DNA from: Pseudomonadota bacterium
Lineage (GTDB): Bacteria; Pseudomonadota; Gammaproteobacteria; Xanthomonadales; Marinicellaceae
Length of the DNA stretch: 14,161 nucleotides
Assembly (NCBI GenBank): GCA_008501575.1
Contig: QQUO01000277.1
Coordinates: 1-14,161, forward strand
Direction of reading: 5' to 3'
The translations under genes were made by a program, and so were the position numbers. The first letter of the stretch is position 1. Every line of letters starts with the position of its first letter. Under the pieces are notes generated by a model, which was given only the letters and a program-made list of their open reading frames with translations, searched no databases and was not told where the DNA came from. Below, in pieces: positions 6,400 to 13,882 of the stretch.

Positions 6400-7752
6400 A
6401 TGGGACAAAAACTGCTGGCATATTTATTTTACGGTTTTTTAGTGCTGATGGTGATTGCCGCTTTGTTCCTGTTAAAATATCAGCTGGAGCAAAAAAACAT
6501 TAAACAACAGCAAATTGACAGTCGCGCCAATGTCGTCAGCCGGGTGACAACCGAAACCACTGAACAGAATACAAAGCAAAAATCAGCCCCTAAAAAAACC
6601 ACTCAAAGCACTGCGATAAGCCCAGCGAATTCACAACCCGACCCGGAAAGTACGCAATCGTCGCTCACTTATTTAGCGGTGTATCGACAATGGCAAAACG
6701 CCCAGGCTTGCAAACCCTTTTTCCAACATTGGCAGCAATTTGGTATTCAAGCTGACCCGACAGACATGGTTCGACCCGCACAAAAGTTTTATGGTATGCC
6801 TGATTATTTACCGAATGAAAAGCAGCCCCTGGTCGGCGCCCAAAGAACCACGCTCAATCACTGGCAAAAGATATGTCATGAATTAGTACGTGATTATGGC
6901 ATTTTTACAGATGACAACACGGCAAACGCCACCCTCACCAATAACATCGCGGATTCAATCGAACATCTTTTATTGAATAAGAGTCCGAAAACAGCCAAAG
7001 AACAAGCGCTCCACAGCACCAGAAATATAGCCGCCCTGTGGCAAAATAGCTTCAACCATTTAGAACGGGTGCTGGCCGGAACAAACAGTTTGTCCGCTGA
7101 CGAAATTATTTCAATTGAAGATGAATTAGATCAGTTAAGTCGTCGCAAAGGTGCCCTCAATGCCCAATTTTCAAATGATTTAAGTGATGACGAGGTCGAT
7201 GCAATATTTACTGAATTGGCAAGCATTTCTGACCATGAAACCGCCCTTGCCGAACAATTAAATGATCAAAAGCTTATTGATAAAGAGGCCTTGACCCAGG
7301 CAGTAAACACCTTTCAAAGCCATGATCAAAAGCTTAATCAATCACTACACAGCCGGGATGCTGATGTGTTTTTTGAAGCTTTACACACCATTGAAGGGCT
7401 TTATTCATATGACCTCACGATACTGGGCTTTAGCCGCTATCGATATAACAAAGCGGATAGTTACCGCATCACACCGGATCAAATGGTGTTGGCATACAGT
7501 GAATGGCAAAATTCACATTTGCAAGATGATGCCTTACGCTATGCCACCCATTTATACCTCTGTGATTTGGGTTGGGATTGTAGTTCAAATAGTGCCCTCA
7601 TGATGCAATACTGCCTCCGACATTATTATACGTATCCGGATGCTTGCGGAGTGGACGTGACAAGATTTTATCAGCAATACCTTATTAGCACGAATCGGAT
7701 GATTGATGTGTTGAACTTTAAAGCCATTTTGCAGGATTTATACCATGACTAA
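6400..7752 (+). CDS. Membrane-anchored protein of unknown function with C-terminal four-cysteine module
   Basis: I do not recognise this 450-residue protein. It begins with one transmembrane segment (about residues 7-25), so most of it should lie in the periplasm. A polar Thr/Lys/Gln-rich linker follows (about 30-90), then a region with Cys104 and Cys159, a long acidic helical middle that may form coiled coils (about 190-320), and a C-terminal module with Cys388, Cys394, Cys405 and Cys416. The pattern Y-A-(5)-C-(5)-C-(10)-C-L-(10)-C-G recurs in the next gene, so the two look like remote paralogues. The start codon overlaps nothing and has only a weak ribosome binding site. The stop overlaps the downstream start by 8 nt, so the pair is co-translated. 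Disulfide-stabilised periplasmic scaffolding is possible but unproven. Confidence 0.8.
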   Translation: MGQKLLAYLFYGFLVLMVIAALFLLKYQLEQKNIKQQQIDSRANVVSRVTTETTEQNTKQKSAPKKTTQSTAISPANSQPDPESTQSSLTYLAVYRQWQNAQACKPFFQHWQQFGIQADPTDMVRPAQKFYGMPDYLPNEKQPLVGAQRTTLNHWQKICHELVRDYGIFTDDNTANATLTNNIADSIEHLLLNKSPKTAKEQALHSTRNIAALWQNSFNHLERVLAGTNSLSADEIISIEDELDQLSRRKGALNAQFSNDLSDDEVDAIFTELASISDHETALAEQLNDQKLIDKEALTQAVNTFQSHDQKLNQSLHSRDADVFFEALHTIEGLYSYDLTILGFSRYRYNKADSYRITPDQMVLAYSEWQNSHLQDDALRYATHLYLCDLGWDCSSNSALMMQYCLRHYYTYPDACGVDVTRFYQQYLISTNRMIDVLNFKAILQDLYHD

Positions 7753-8707
7753 AAGCGGATTTCATAAACTCATGTTTTTCACCATTGCAGTGGTAATTTT
7801 GGTGGTCATTTATCGCTTGTTAACGGTGACGCCTCGGACATCAGAATCCTTGCAACAACTAAACACCGGTGCAGAATCGAAGCCACAACAATTGATAGAT
7901 AAGGAAATACCTGATGCTTTAAAAATAGGGATTAAACAGATTACACAAGACACATTAAACTCAGGATTGGCTGAAAACGCCCGGGCAACAACCCAATCAG
8001 CAATGGCATTGGAACAATTACTGACCGAATTAAAGCCCCATAAGTACCACCCGGACCCATATGTGGAAGCCCATTCTTTAATGAACAGCTTATTTATGTG
8101 CACCGCCGAATTTGCCGAACCGGATGATGATTTTAGCCGTTTAACGGCTAAAATCGATGCCGCATTTTTAGCCCAAATGGACGCTGACTGCCAAACCGTC
8201 AATAAACGTTACCCCTTGTTGATGACACAATCTGACAACAACCAAATACTTCGCACCATCCAAGCCACCAGCGAGCTTGGACAAATGCTTAAAAAACTTC
8301 CCAAAATAACGGGCCACAGCCAACAACACTACAGAGACATCAGTTTACAGCGATTAAAAGCCTTATTAAAAAGCAAAATTGGGGTCTTAATCGCCGAAGC
8401 CGGGATGACAAATTTTTTATTCTTTCAACAGGGTGAGATTTTACCTTTCTCCAAGTGGTTAGATAGCCAGGATTCTGAATACAACCAACAGGTTTCTATG
8501 TATGCCTTGGCAAAAATATCTTGCAACTATCAAAATGGCGTGGCTTGTCAACCGGTGAGCTATAACATGCTGATTTTGTGCTTAATGGATGACGCAGCCT
8601 GTGGCTTAAGTTTTCAAGACTACTACCGGCAAGCCGTAATGCCGGGTATGCAAAAAGACGTCGATATACTGGTTGAGAAGTTTGAGGTAATGGCAGAATC
8701 AGACTAA
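7745..8707 (+). CDS. Membrane-anchored protein of unknown function, likely paralogue of upstream gene
   Basis: This 320-residue protein has the same plan as its upstream neighbour: an N-terminal transmembrane segment (about 8-26), a polar linker, a pair of cysteines (Cys119, Cys149), a helical middle, and a C-terminal module with Cys260, Cys268, Cys279 and Cys286. Shared local patterns are YALAKISC with YATHLYLC upstream, M-x3-C-L around the third module cysteine, CG at the fourth, and an 11-residue step between the second and third cysteines in both. The start ATG at 7745 lies inside the end of the upstream gene. It is convergent with the methionine-operon fusion gene, with only 29 bp between stops and no clear terminator. 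No enzyme motif is evident. Confidence 0.8.
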   Translation: MTKSGFHKLMFFTIAVVILVVIYRLLTVTPRTSESLQQLNTGAESKPQQLIDKEIPDALKIGIKQITQDTLNSGLAENARATTQSAMALEQLLTELKPHKYHPDPYVEAHSLMNSLFMCTAEFAEPDDDFSRLTAKIDAAFLAQMDADCQTVNKRYPLLMTQSDNNQILRTIQATSELGQMLKKLPKITGHSQQHYRDISLQRLKALLKSKIGVLIAEAGMTNFLFFQQGEILPFSKWLDSQDSEYNQQVSMYALAKISCNYQNGVACQPVSYNMLILCLMDDAACGLSFQDYYRQAVMPGMQKDVDILVEKFEVMAESD

Positions 8708-8736
8708 CAAATACCATCACCTCAAAATTTCAATCT

Positions 8737-11700
8737 TTAAGCCGTTCGCTGGGAGGCGATGCGCAGCACATCACCCAACACACCGCGAGCGGTGACTTGC
8801 GCACCGGCACCGGCACCCTGGATAATCATCGGTTGCTGGCCGTATGACTCGGTGAATATTTCAAATAAGGAATCGCTGCCGCGCACCCGACCCAGGGGTC
8901 CGTTACCATCAACGGCTTGTAAGGAAACTGTCAGTTGAGCGGTATCGGTGTGCATTAAATCACCGCTTAATTCGCCCACATAACGCAGCACTTGCCCCGG
9001 TTTCAACGCCGCTTTTTTGTGTGCAAAAATAGCATCTAATTCACGTAAACGTTGTTTAAAGTCCCCAAAAGTCGGTTTGATTAAATCATTTGGAATCAGG
9101 TTTTCAATGACCACATCCACCATCGACACCGCCAAATCCAGTTCACGCGCTAAAATCAATAGCTTTCTGGCCACATCTTGACCATTGAGATCCTGACGCG
9201 GATCGGGTTCAGTAAAACCATGACCAACTGCTGCCTTGACCACTTCGCTAAAAGCCACGTCTTCTTCACCAAAACGATTAAAAATATAACTCAAAGAACC
9301 TGAAAAAATACCACGAATGGCAGTGATGTTTTCGCCCGATTGATGCAAAGTTCTGATGGTATCGATGAGTGGCAAACCCGCACCCACATTGGTTTCATAG
9401 AGATACATTTTATTGTGCCGTTTTAATTTGTCGTGTAAGCGACTGTACGCGTCATAATCTAAAGTATTGGCAATTTTATTGGACGACACCAAATCAAATC
9501 CGGCGGTAATCAATTCACCGTACTGACCACATAAAGACTGGCTGGCGGTATTATCCACAGCGATAACATTCTCTAAATGATGTCGCCTAACATAATCAAT
9601 AATAGTTTGTAACTGAGACGCTTGATGACAGCTTTCTATCCGTGAAGACCAATCAGTGCCAATCCCATCTTTATTCAATAAATCCTGTTTGGAGTTGGCA
9701 ATGGCAATGATTTTTAAGTCAATGTTTTTACCTTGCTTAATCGTTTCTTGGGCCGCTAAAATTTGCGCTATCAAAGCACCACCAACCACACCATGACCGA
9801 ATAACACCAGATGAACCCGCTTCAATGCCCCAAATATGGCACTGTGAATGACATTCACAGCCTTAACAAGATCTGCTTGCCTAACCACTAAACCAACACT
9901 GTGACCACTCAAGGCATTGTTCATAATGAGCGGTGTTATCTGATTGTTCACTAAAGCGGTTAACGGTCGACTAAAATCTGCCAGTGATAAGCCCACAGCC
10001 GTGATCACTGAAACTTGTTCATCAAGGCAAATATCGCTAACATCCTGACGTTTAATATCGTCGCTAAACTCATCCCGCAGCACCCGCCATGCCAACTGCG
10101 CATCATCACGGTTAACCACCAAGCCAACACCGCGCTCAGCACCACTTTGGGCGATGATATTAACGCTGATGTTGTGACGCGCCAAGGCATTAAAAATACG
10201 ACTGTCTATGCCCACCTTGCCCAGCAGTCCGCGCCCACTTAAATTAATGAGTGCCCGATCAGTCTCGGCACTGATACACTTTATACCGATTTGATTTGAT
10301 TGCGCAGAAATTAAGGTGCCCTCATCAGTCGGGTTAAAGGTATTTAATAAGCGCAGAGGAATGTTCTTTTCCAATAATGGAATCATGGTTTTGGCATGCA
10401 ATACTGACGTACCCAGTTGCGCCAGTTCATTGGCCTCAGCAAAACTCAGTTGTTCAATTTTATGGGCTTGTTCCACCCATTGCGGATTGGCGGTAAAAAT
10501 GCCGTCCACATGGGTGTAATTTTCAAGTTCATCGGCATCCAAAAAATTAGCCAGCAACGCCGCCGTATAATTACTGCCATTGAGTCCCAAAGTGGTGGTA
10601 TCACCCTGTTCTGTGGAAGCCACAAATCCGGCCGCCAATATCACGTCATAATCTGTTAAAGCCGCCACTGCCTGACAAACAGCGGTTTTCGATAACTGCG
10701 ACAAGGGGGAGGCACGGCTGTAATTATCATCGCTCTTAATCAACGATCGGGTGTCCAATAACGCCACCCGAACACCTCGGTCAGTGAGCGCAGCGGCCAT
10801 GGCCTTGACTGCCATTAATTCACCTTGAGCGAGTATTTTATCCAAGGTTTTTAAGCTGTAATCACCCACCATGGCGATGCCTTTGAGCAATCGATTGATT
10901 AAGTCCACATTATTTTGCCAGTCGATACTTAAACCGGGCGGTGTCTGCTGCGCGATTAACCTCGTTAAGGATTGCTCATAATCTTCGCCGGCCACGGCTT
11001 GGCGCACTAAATCATGTAATTGTCGGGTGGTGTCACCACGGGCTGACAACACCACCACTGTTCGCTGTAGTTTTGATAAGCGACTTTGGATAATCTCTAA
11101 TACACGATCAAAGCCACCATTATCATCGGCCAATGATTGACCGCCAAATTTCAACACACGACTGGTTTGATGGCGTTGTTGACTATTTAGAATTAAATTC
11201 ATTATGTGTGCTGTTTGTTGTTTTTCGATTAAAAAAGCATCATGACCATGAGGTGAATTAATTTCGTGGTAATCAACTTGGGTCGGAGCTAAATGCTGTT
11301 TTAATAATTGAAATAATTCTTGGGTATCAGTCACCGGATAAAATAAATCCGAATCAATCGCCACCAGATGAATTTGCGCGCTTATTTGTGCTGCTCGTTT
11401 TGGGTTATCACGGATGCCTGAGTCAACTGTTTTTAACAGCTGATTCATAAGCAGATAGGCCTGTAAGGAAAACCGTTTATCTAAACTGTCACCATGGTGA
11501 TTTAGCCAGCTTTCGACCTGAAACAACGGCTGATTGGCCTGTTTTTTTCGCTGAAATCGCCGACTAAAAGATTGTGGCGTGCGATAACACATCATGGCAT
11601 GTTTTCGCGCATCAGGAACCGGCTGCTTAGAATTTAATAAAATTTGTTCCTGTAAATGACAATTGGCAATCAGCCAATCGGATGACTCACAATCGCTCGC

Positions 11701-12138
11701 CACCGGAATAAAATGCCGGCAAAGCTTTGGCGCCAGGGCAATCATTTCCCAGGCAATACCGCCACCCAATGAAGCACCGATCAAAGCATGCAATTCATTC
11801 ACACCTAATTTTGATAAGGCCATTAACAGTAACCGAGCCATGTCTTTGGCGGCAAAATCCTGATAGTTTTTTATGACAAAACCATTGGCGCCATTTCCCG
11901 GCATATCAAAAGCCAGTACTGTAAAACATTGGGTATCTATGGCTTTATCCGGCCCCACCAAATCCCGCCACCATCCGGTTTCTCCACTGACATTGGCATT
12001 ACCGGTCAAGGCATGATTGATACATATTATTGGGGCTTGGTGTAAATCCGGACCAAACACCCGGTAACTCACCGGTAACTGTTCATATTCAGCGCCTGTT
12101 AAAGTCGTGAACTGATCAATAACGAATGTTTTTACCAT
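8737..12138 (-). CDS. metX-thrA: Trifunctional fusion: MetX-type homoserine O-acyltransferase, aspartokinase, homoserine dehydrogenase
   Basis: One 1133-residue frame joins enzymes that are usually two proteins. Residues 1-325 are an alpha/beta hydrolase of the MetX family: NHALTGNANVSG (41-52), nucleophile Ser123 in GASLGG, Asp264 in IDSDLF and His299 in GHDAF; it is shorter than classic MetX (about 370-380) and has DMPGNGANG where classic MetX has a GG-C-GSTGP motif. Residues 327-610 are an aspartokinase fold (KFGGQS, QGEL, VDGIFTANP), 615-770 the ACT region, and 773-1133 homoserine dehydrogenase (nucleotide-binding VLFGHGVVGG, SSNKIAN, NVGAGLP, GFTEPDPRQDLNGQD). In the kinase part Leu519 and Asn523 replace the usual Arg and Asp of the GRxGSD motif, so kinase activity is doubtful. 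GAGG at 12149-12146 overlaps the metY stop and couples translation. A MetL-like role in methionine supply fits the SAM riboswitch upstream. Acetyl versus succinyl donor is undecided; MetY next door favours acetyl. Confidence 0.93.
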   Translation of the reverse strand: MVKTFVIDQFTTLTGAEYEQLPVSYRVFGPDLHQAPIICINHALTGNANVSGETGWWRDLVGPDKAIDTQCFTVLAFDMPGNGANGFVIKNYQDFAAKDMARLLLMALSKLGVNELHALIGASLGGGIAWEMIALAPKLCRHFIPVASDCESSDWLIANCHLQEQILLNSKQPVPDARKHAMMCYRTPQSFSRRFQRKKQANQPLFQVESWLNHHGDSLDKRFSLQAYLLMNQLLKTVDSGIRDNPKRAAQISAQIHLVAIDSDLFYPVTDTQELFQLLKQHLAPTQVDYHEINSPHGHDAFLIEKQQTAHIMNLILNSQQRHQTSRVLKFGGQSLADDNGGFDRVLEIIQSRLSKLQRTVVVLSARGDTTRQLHDLVRQAVAGEDYEQSLTRLIAQQTPPGLSIDWQNNVDLINRLLKGIAMVGDYSLKTLDKILAQGELMAVKAMAAALTDRGVRVALLDTRSLIKSDDNYSRASPLSQLSKTAVCQAVAALTDYDVILAAGFVASTEQGDTTTLGLNGSNYTAALLANFLDADELENYTHVDGIFTANPQWVEQAHKIEQLSFAEANELAQLGTSVLHAKTMIPLLEKNIPLRLLNTFNPTDEGTLISAQSNQIGIKCISAETDRALINLSGRGLLGKVGIDSRIFNALARHNISVNIIAQSGAERGVGLVVNRDDAQLAWRVLRDEFSDDIKRQDVSDICLDEQVSVITAVGLSLADFSRPLTALVNNQITPLIMNNALSGHSVGLVVRQADLVKAVNVIHSAIFGALKRVHLVLFGHGVVGGALIAQILAAQETIKQGKNIDLKIIAIANSKQDLLNKDGIGTDWSSRIESCHQASQLQTIIDYVRRHHLENVIAVDNTASQSLCGQYGELITAGFDLVSSNKIANTLDYDAYSRLHDKLKRHNKMYLYETNVGAGLPLIDTIRTLHQSGENITAIRGIFSGSLSYIFNRFGEEDVAFSEVVKAAVGHGFTEPDPRQDLNGQDVARKLLILARELDLAVSMVDVVIENLIPNDLIKPTFGDFKQRLRELDAIFAHKKAALKPGQVLRYVGELSGDLMHTDTAQLTVSLQAVDGNGPLGRVRGSDSLFEIFTESYGQQPMIIQGAGAGAQVTARGVLGDVLRIASQRTA

Positions 12139-12147
12139 GATAATACC

Positions 12148-13431
12148 TCAGTCCTTGAGTGTCGCGAAAGCTTGCTGCAAATCAGTCATTAAATCTTCAA
12201 TGGCCTCAATGCCTACCGACAAACGAATCAAGTCCGGGCTTACCCCTGCCGCATGTTGGGCCTGCTCATTTAATTGCTGATGGGTGGTGCTGGCCGGGTG
12301 AATAACCAGTGATTTGGTGTCACCAATATTGGCCAATAGTGAAAATAATTTAGCTTTATTGGCCACTTGTTTTGCTGCTTCAAAACCACCTTTCAAACCA
12401 AAGGTTAAAATACCACTCTGACCTTTTGGCAGGTATTTTTGAGCCAATTCATAATAGGGACTTTGGCTTAAACCGGGATAATTAACCCAGGCCACTTGAG
12501 GTTGCGTCTCAAGCCATTGCGCTAACGCCAGGGCATTCTCACTGTGCTGTTTAATTCGTAAAGCCAGGGTTTCTAATCCCTGCAAAGTACCAAAAGCATT
12601 AAAAGGACTCATTGCTGCACCCAAATCACGCAAACCCTCAATACGTAACCGCGCCACATAAGCCAGATTACCCAAAGCCTCGTGATAAACCAATCCATGA
12701 TAGCCCGGAGTCGGTTCTGTGAATTCCGGAAATTTCCCATTGGCCCAGTTGAATTTTCCGGCATCAATGATGGCACCACCCATACCGGTGCCATTTCCGG
12801 TGATGTACTTGGTGAGAGAATGAATCACAATATCCGCACCATATTCGATTGGTCTGAGCAAAGCCGGTGTGGCGATGGTGTTATCCACAATGAAAGGAAT
12901 GTCATGTTGGTGCGCGATTTCTGCAAGGGCTTCGAGGTCCAACACATCCAATTTGGGATTGCCCAGAGATTCTATAAAGACTGCGCGGGTATTTTCCTGT
13001 ATCGCTGCCGCCACATCATCAGGATTATCGGCATTGACGAAACTGGTGGTAATGCCAAACCGTGGCAAAGTCACATTGAGTAAATTAAAGGTACCGCCAT
13101 ACAAGCTACCCGAGGCGACAATATGATCACCGGCTTTAAGCAACGTCAATAAAGCGGTGCTGATGGCAGCGGTTCCTGAGGCGGTGACCACCGCGCCGAC
13201 ACCCCCTTCCAGGGTGGCTAACCTTTGCTCTAAAATATCATTGGTGGGATTATTCAGGCGGGTATAAATGTAGCCTGGCTCTGATAAATTAAATAAATTG
13301 GCCGCATGATCGGCATTCTTAAAGACATAACTGGATGTTTGGTAAATCGGTACTGCGCGGGTTCCGCCATGTTGCGTGACATCGTGACCTGCATGCAGAG
13401 CCTGGGTTTGTAATTGTGTAGATTGAGTCAT
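12148..13431 (-). CDS. metY: O-acetylhomoserine sulfhydrylase (aminocarboxypropyltransferase)
   Basis: The 427-residue product is a cytoplasmic PLP enzyme of the Cys/Met metabolism family that makes homocysteine from O-acetylhomoserine and sulfide. Motifs: an N-terminal ALHAGHD with VPIYQTSSYVF (11-37), YTRLNNPT (56-63), the conserved SGTAAI (85-90), VDNTIATP (182-189) and the PLP lysine Lys208 in HSLTKYITGNGT. Length and the stretch GMGGAIIDAGKF place it with MetY rather than the shorter cystathionine synthase MetB. AAGG lies 8 nt before the ATG at 13431; a nearer ATG at 13438 is out of frame. It is the first gene after a SAM-I riboswitch and is followed after 9 bp by the acyltransferase/dehydrogenase fusion, which makes its substrate. 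Confidence 0.95.
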   Translation of the reverse strand: MTQSTQLQTQALHAGHDVTQHGGTRAVPIYQTSSYVFKNADHAANLFNLSEPGYIYTRLNNPTNDILEQRLATLEGGVGAVVTASGTAAISTALLTLLKAGDHIVASGSLYGGTFNLLNVTLPRFGITTSFVNADNPDDVAAAIQENTRAVFIESLGNPKLDVLDLEALAEIAHQHDIPFIVDNTIATPALLRPIEYGADIVIHSLTKYITGNGTGMGGAIIDAGKFNWANGKFPEFTEPTPGYHGLVYHEALGNLAYVARLRIEGLRDLGAAMSPFNAFGTLQGLETLALRIKQHSENALALAQWLETQPQVAWVNYPGLSQSPYYELAQKYLPKGQSGILTFGLKGGFEAAKQVANKAKLFSLLANIGDTKSLVIHPASTTHQQLNEQAQHAAGVSPDLIRLSVGIEAIEDLMTDLQQAFATLKD

Positions 13432-13463
13432 TTTTCATACCTTTTTAAAAAAATAAAAGTTCG

Positions 13464-13481
13464 CACAATCCGAAGACTGTG
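13464..13481 (-). terminator. UUCG-capped hairpin with downstream T tract, possible second terminator
   Basis: On the minus strand CACAGTC and GATTGTG form a 7-bp stem (one G-U pair) closed by the very stable TTCG tetraloop. Five bases later come TTTT, A and TTTTTTT (13458-13447). This lies in the metY leader between the riboswitch terminator and the ribosome binding site. It could be a second terminator or an mRNA-stabilising structure. Confidence 0.45.
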
Positions 13482-13512
13482 TCCAAATGAAAAATGTTAA
13501 AAAGAAATTCTG

Positions 13513-13535
13513 AAAAACCACCGAACAGTGGTTTT
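13513..13535 (-). terminator. Terminator hairpin of the SAM-I riboswitch expression platform
   Basis: On the minus strand AAAACCAC (13535-13528) and GTGGTTTT (13521-13514) pair over 8 bp around TGTTCG and end in a T5 tract. It begins 6 nt after the riboswitch P1 stem (the 3' arm ends at 13542). CTGA upstream and TCAG downstream can extend the stem, and CTGA shares one base with P1. SAM-dependent termination is the expected mechanism; the antiterminator pairing was not resolved. Confidence 0.72.
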
Positions 13536-13541
13536 ATTTCA

Positions 13542-13662
13542 GTTATCTATCTTCATTGCCGGATGACAAGAAGTAGAATGTAGCACCTTCTTTCGCGTTT
13601 ATTTACGGGGAAAGGGTTGCTAAGGCGTCGTCGGGTCTAATCCCTCGGCCTTTCTTGATAAC
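13542..13662 (-). ncRNA. SAM-I (S-box) riboswitch aptamer upstream of metY
   Basis: The minus strand carries the S-box core: TTATCAAGAAAGG, then GAGGGATTAGACCCGACGACG, GCAACCC and AAGGTGCTACATTC. P1 is GTTATC (13662-13657) with GATAAC (13547-13542). P2 is AAGGC with GCCTT enclosing GGG/CCC. P3 is CTTTC with GAAAG. P4 is CTTC with GAAG around CATCCGG. The aptamer binds S-adenosylmethionine; high SAM should shut off the metY and acyltransferase/dehydrogenase operon. Spacing to the terminator hairpin and the metY start is as expected. A methionine gene directly downstream makes the call secure. Confidence 0.94.
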
Positions 13663-13705
13663 ATTTTCTCAGCTCAATGAACGTATCGACTGAACTGATG
13701 GCTCA

Positions 13706-13735
13706 ATGGTACACAAAATCAATCGAAAAACTCAA
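13706..13735 (-). promoter_or_regulatory. Possible promoter of the metY operon
   Basis: On the minus strand TTGAGT (13735-13730) and TACCAT (13711-13706) are 18 bp apart, each 4 of 6 to consensus. A start near 13699 would place about 37 nt before the riboswitch P1 stem. Other weak hexamers exist nearby, so the assignment is tentative. Confidence 0.35.
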
Positions 13736-13738
13736 GCC

Positions 13739-13800
13739 TTTTATCAAATCAGTACCTCTATTAAGGCTTTTAAGCTTAATATCGGCCTTATTTGATAAAA
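13739..13800. repeat. Nested inverted repeats in the divergent metY/zinc-ribbon intergenic region
   Basis: An exact 11-bp inverted repeat (TTTTATCAAAT 13739-13749 with ATTTGATAAAA 13790-13800) encloses a 6-bp one (TAAGGC 13762-13767 with GCCTTA 13785-13790, sharing base 13790 with the outer arm) and a 10-bp palindrome TTAAGCTTAA at 13770-13779. It lies just upstream of both divergent promoters and may be a regulator site or form a cruciform or RNA hairpin. Confidence 0.5.
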
Positions 13801-13805
13801 ATGTT

Positions 13806-13835
13806 TTGCAAATTCAAGTCAATTATCCATAAAAT
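13806..13835 (+). promoter_or_regulatory. Possible promoter of the zinc-ribbon gene
   Basis: TTGCAA (13806-13811) and TAAAAT (13830-13835) are 18 bp apart, matching 4 and 5 of 6 consensus bases. Transcription would start near 13842, leaving a leader of about 40 nt before the ATG at 13883. Confidence 0.45.
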
Positions 13836-13882
13836 AATGTATCTAAATTCAACAGCGCTCACATTTGCCGCTCTTTAGGACC

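Noticed and set aside
7810..8202. Minus-strand open frame of 130 codons inside the 320-residue protein gene
   Set aside because: It is the shadow of a well-supported plus-strand gene, with no ribosome binding site or known protein.
12682..13083. Plus-strand open frame of 133 codons inside metY
   Set aside because: It lies opposite a clearly recognised PLP enzyme and shows no domain of its own.
13436..13438. ATG 7 nt upstream of the metY start
   Set aside because: It is out of frame with metY; the family N-terminus and ribosome binding site spacing fit the ATG at 13431.
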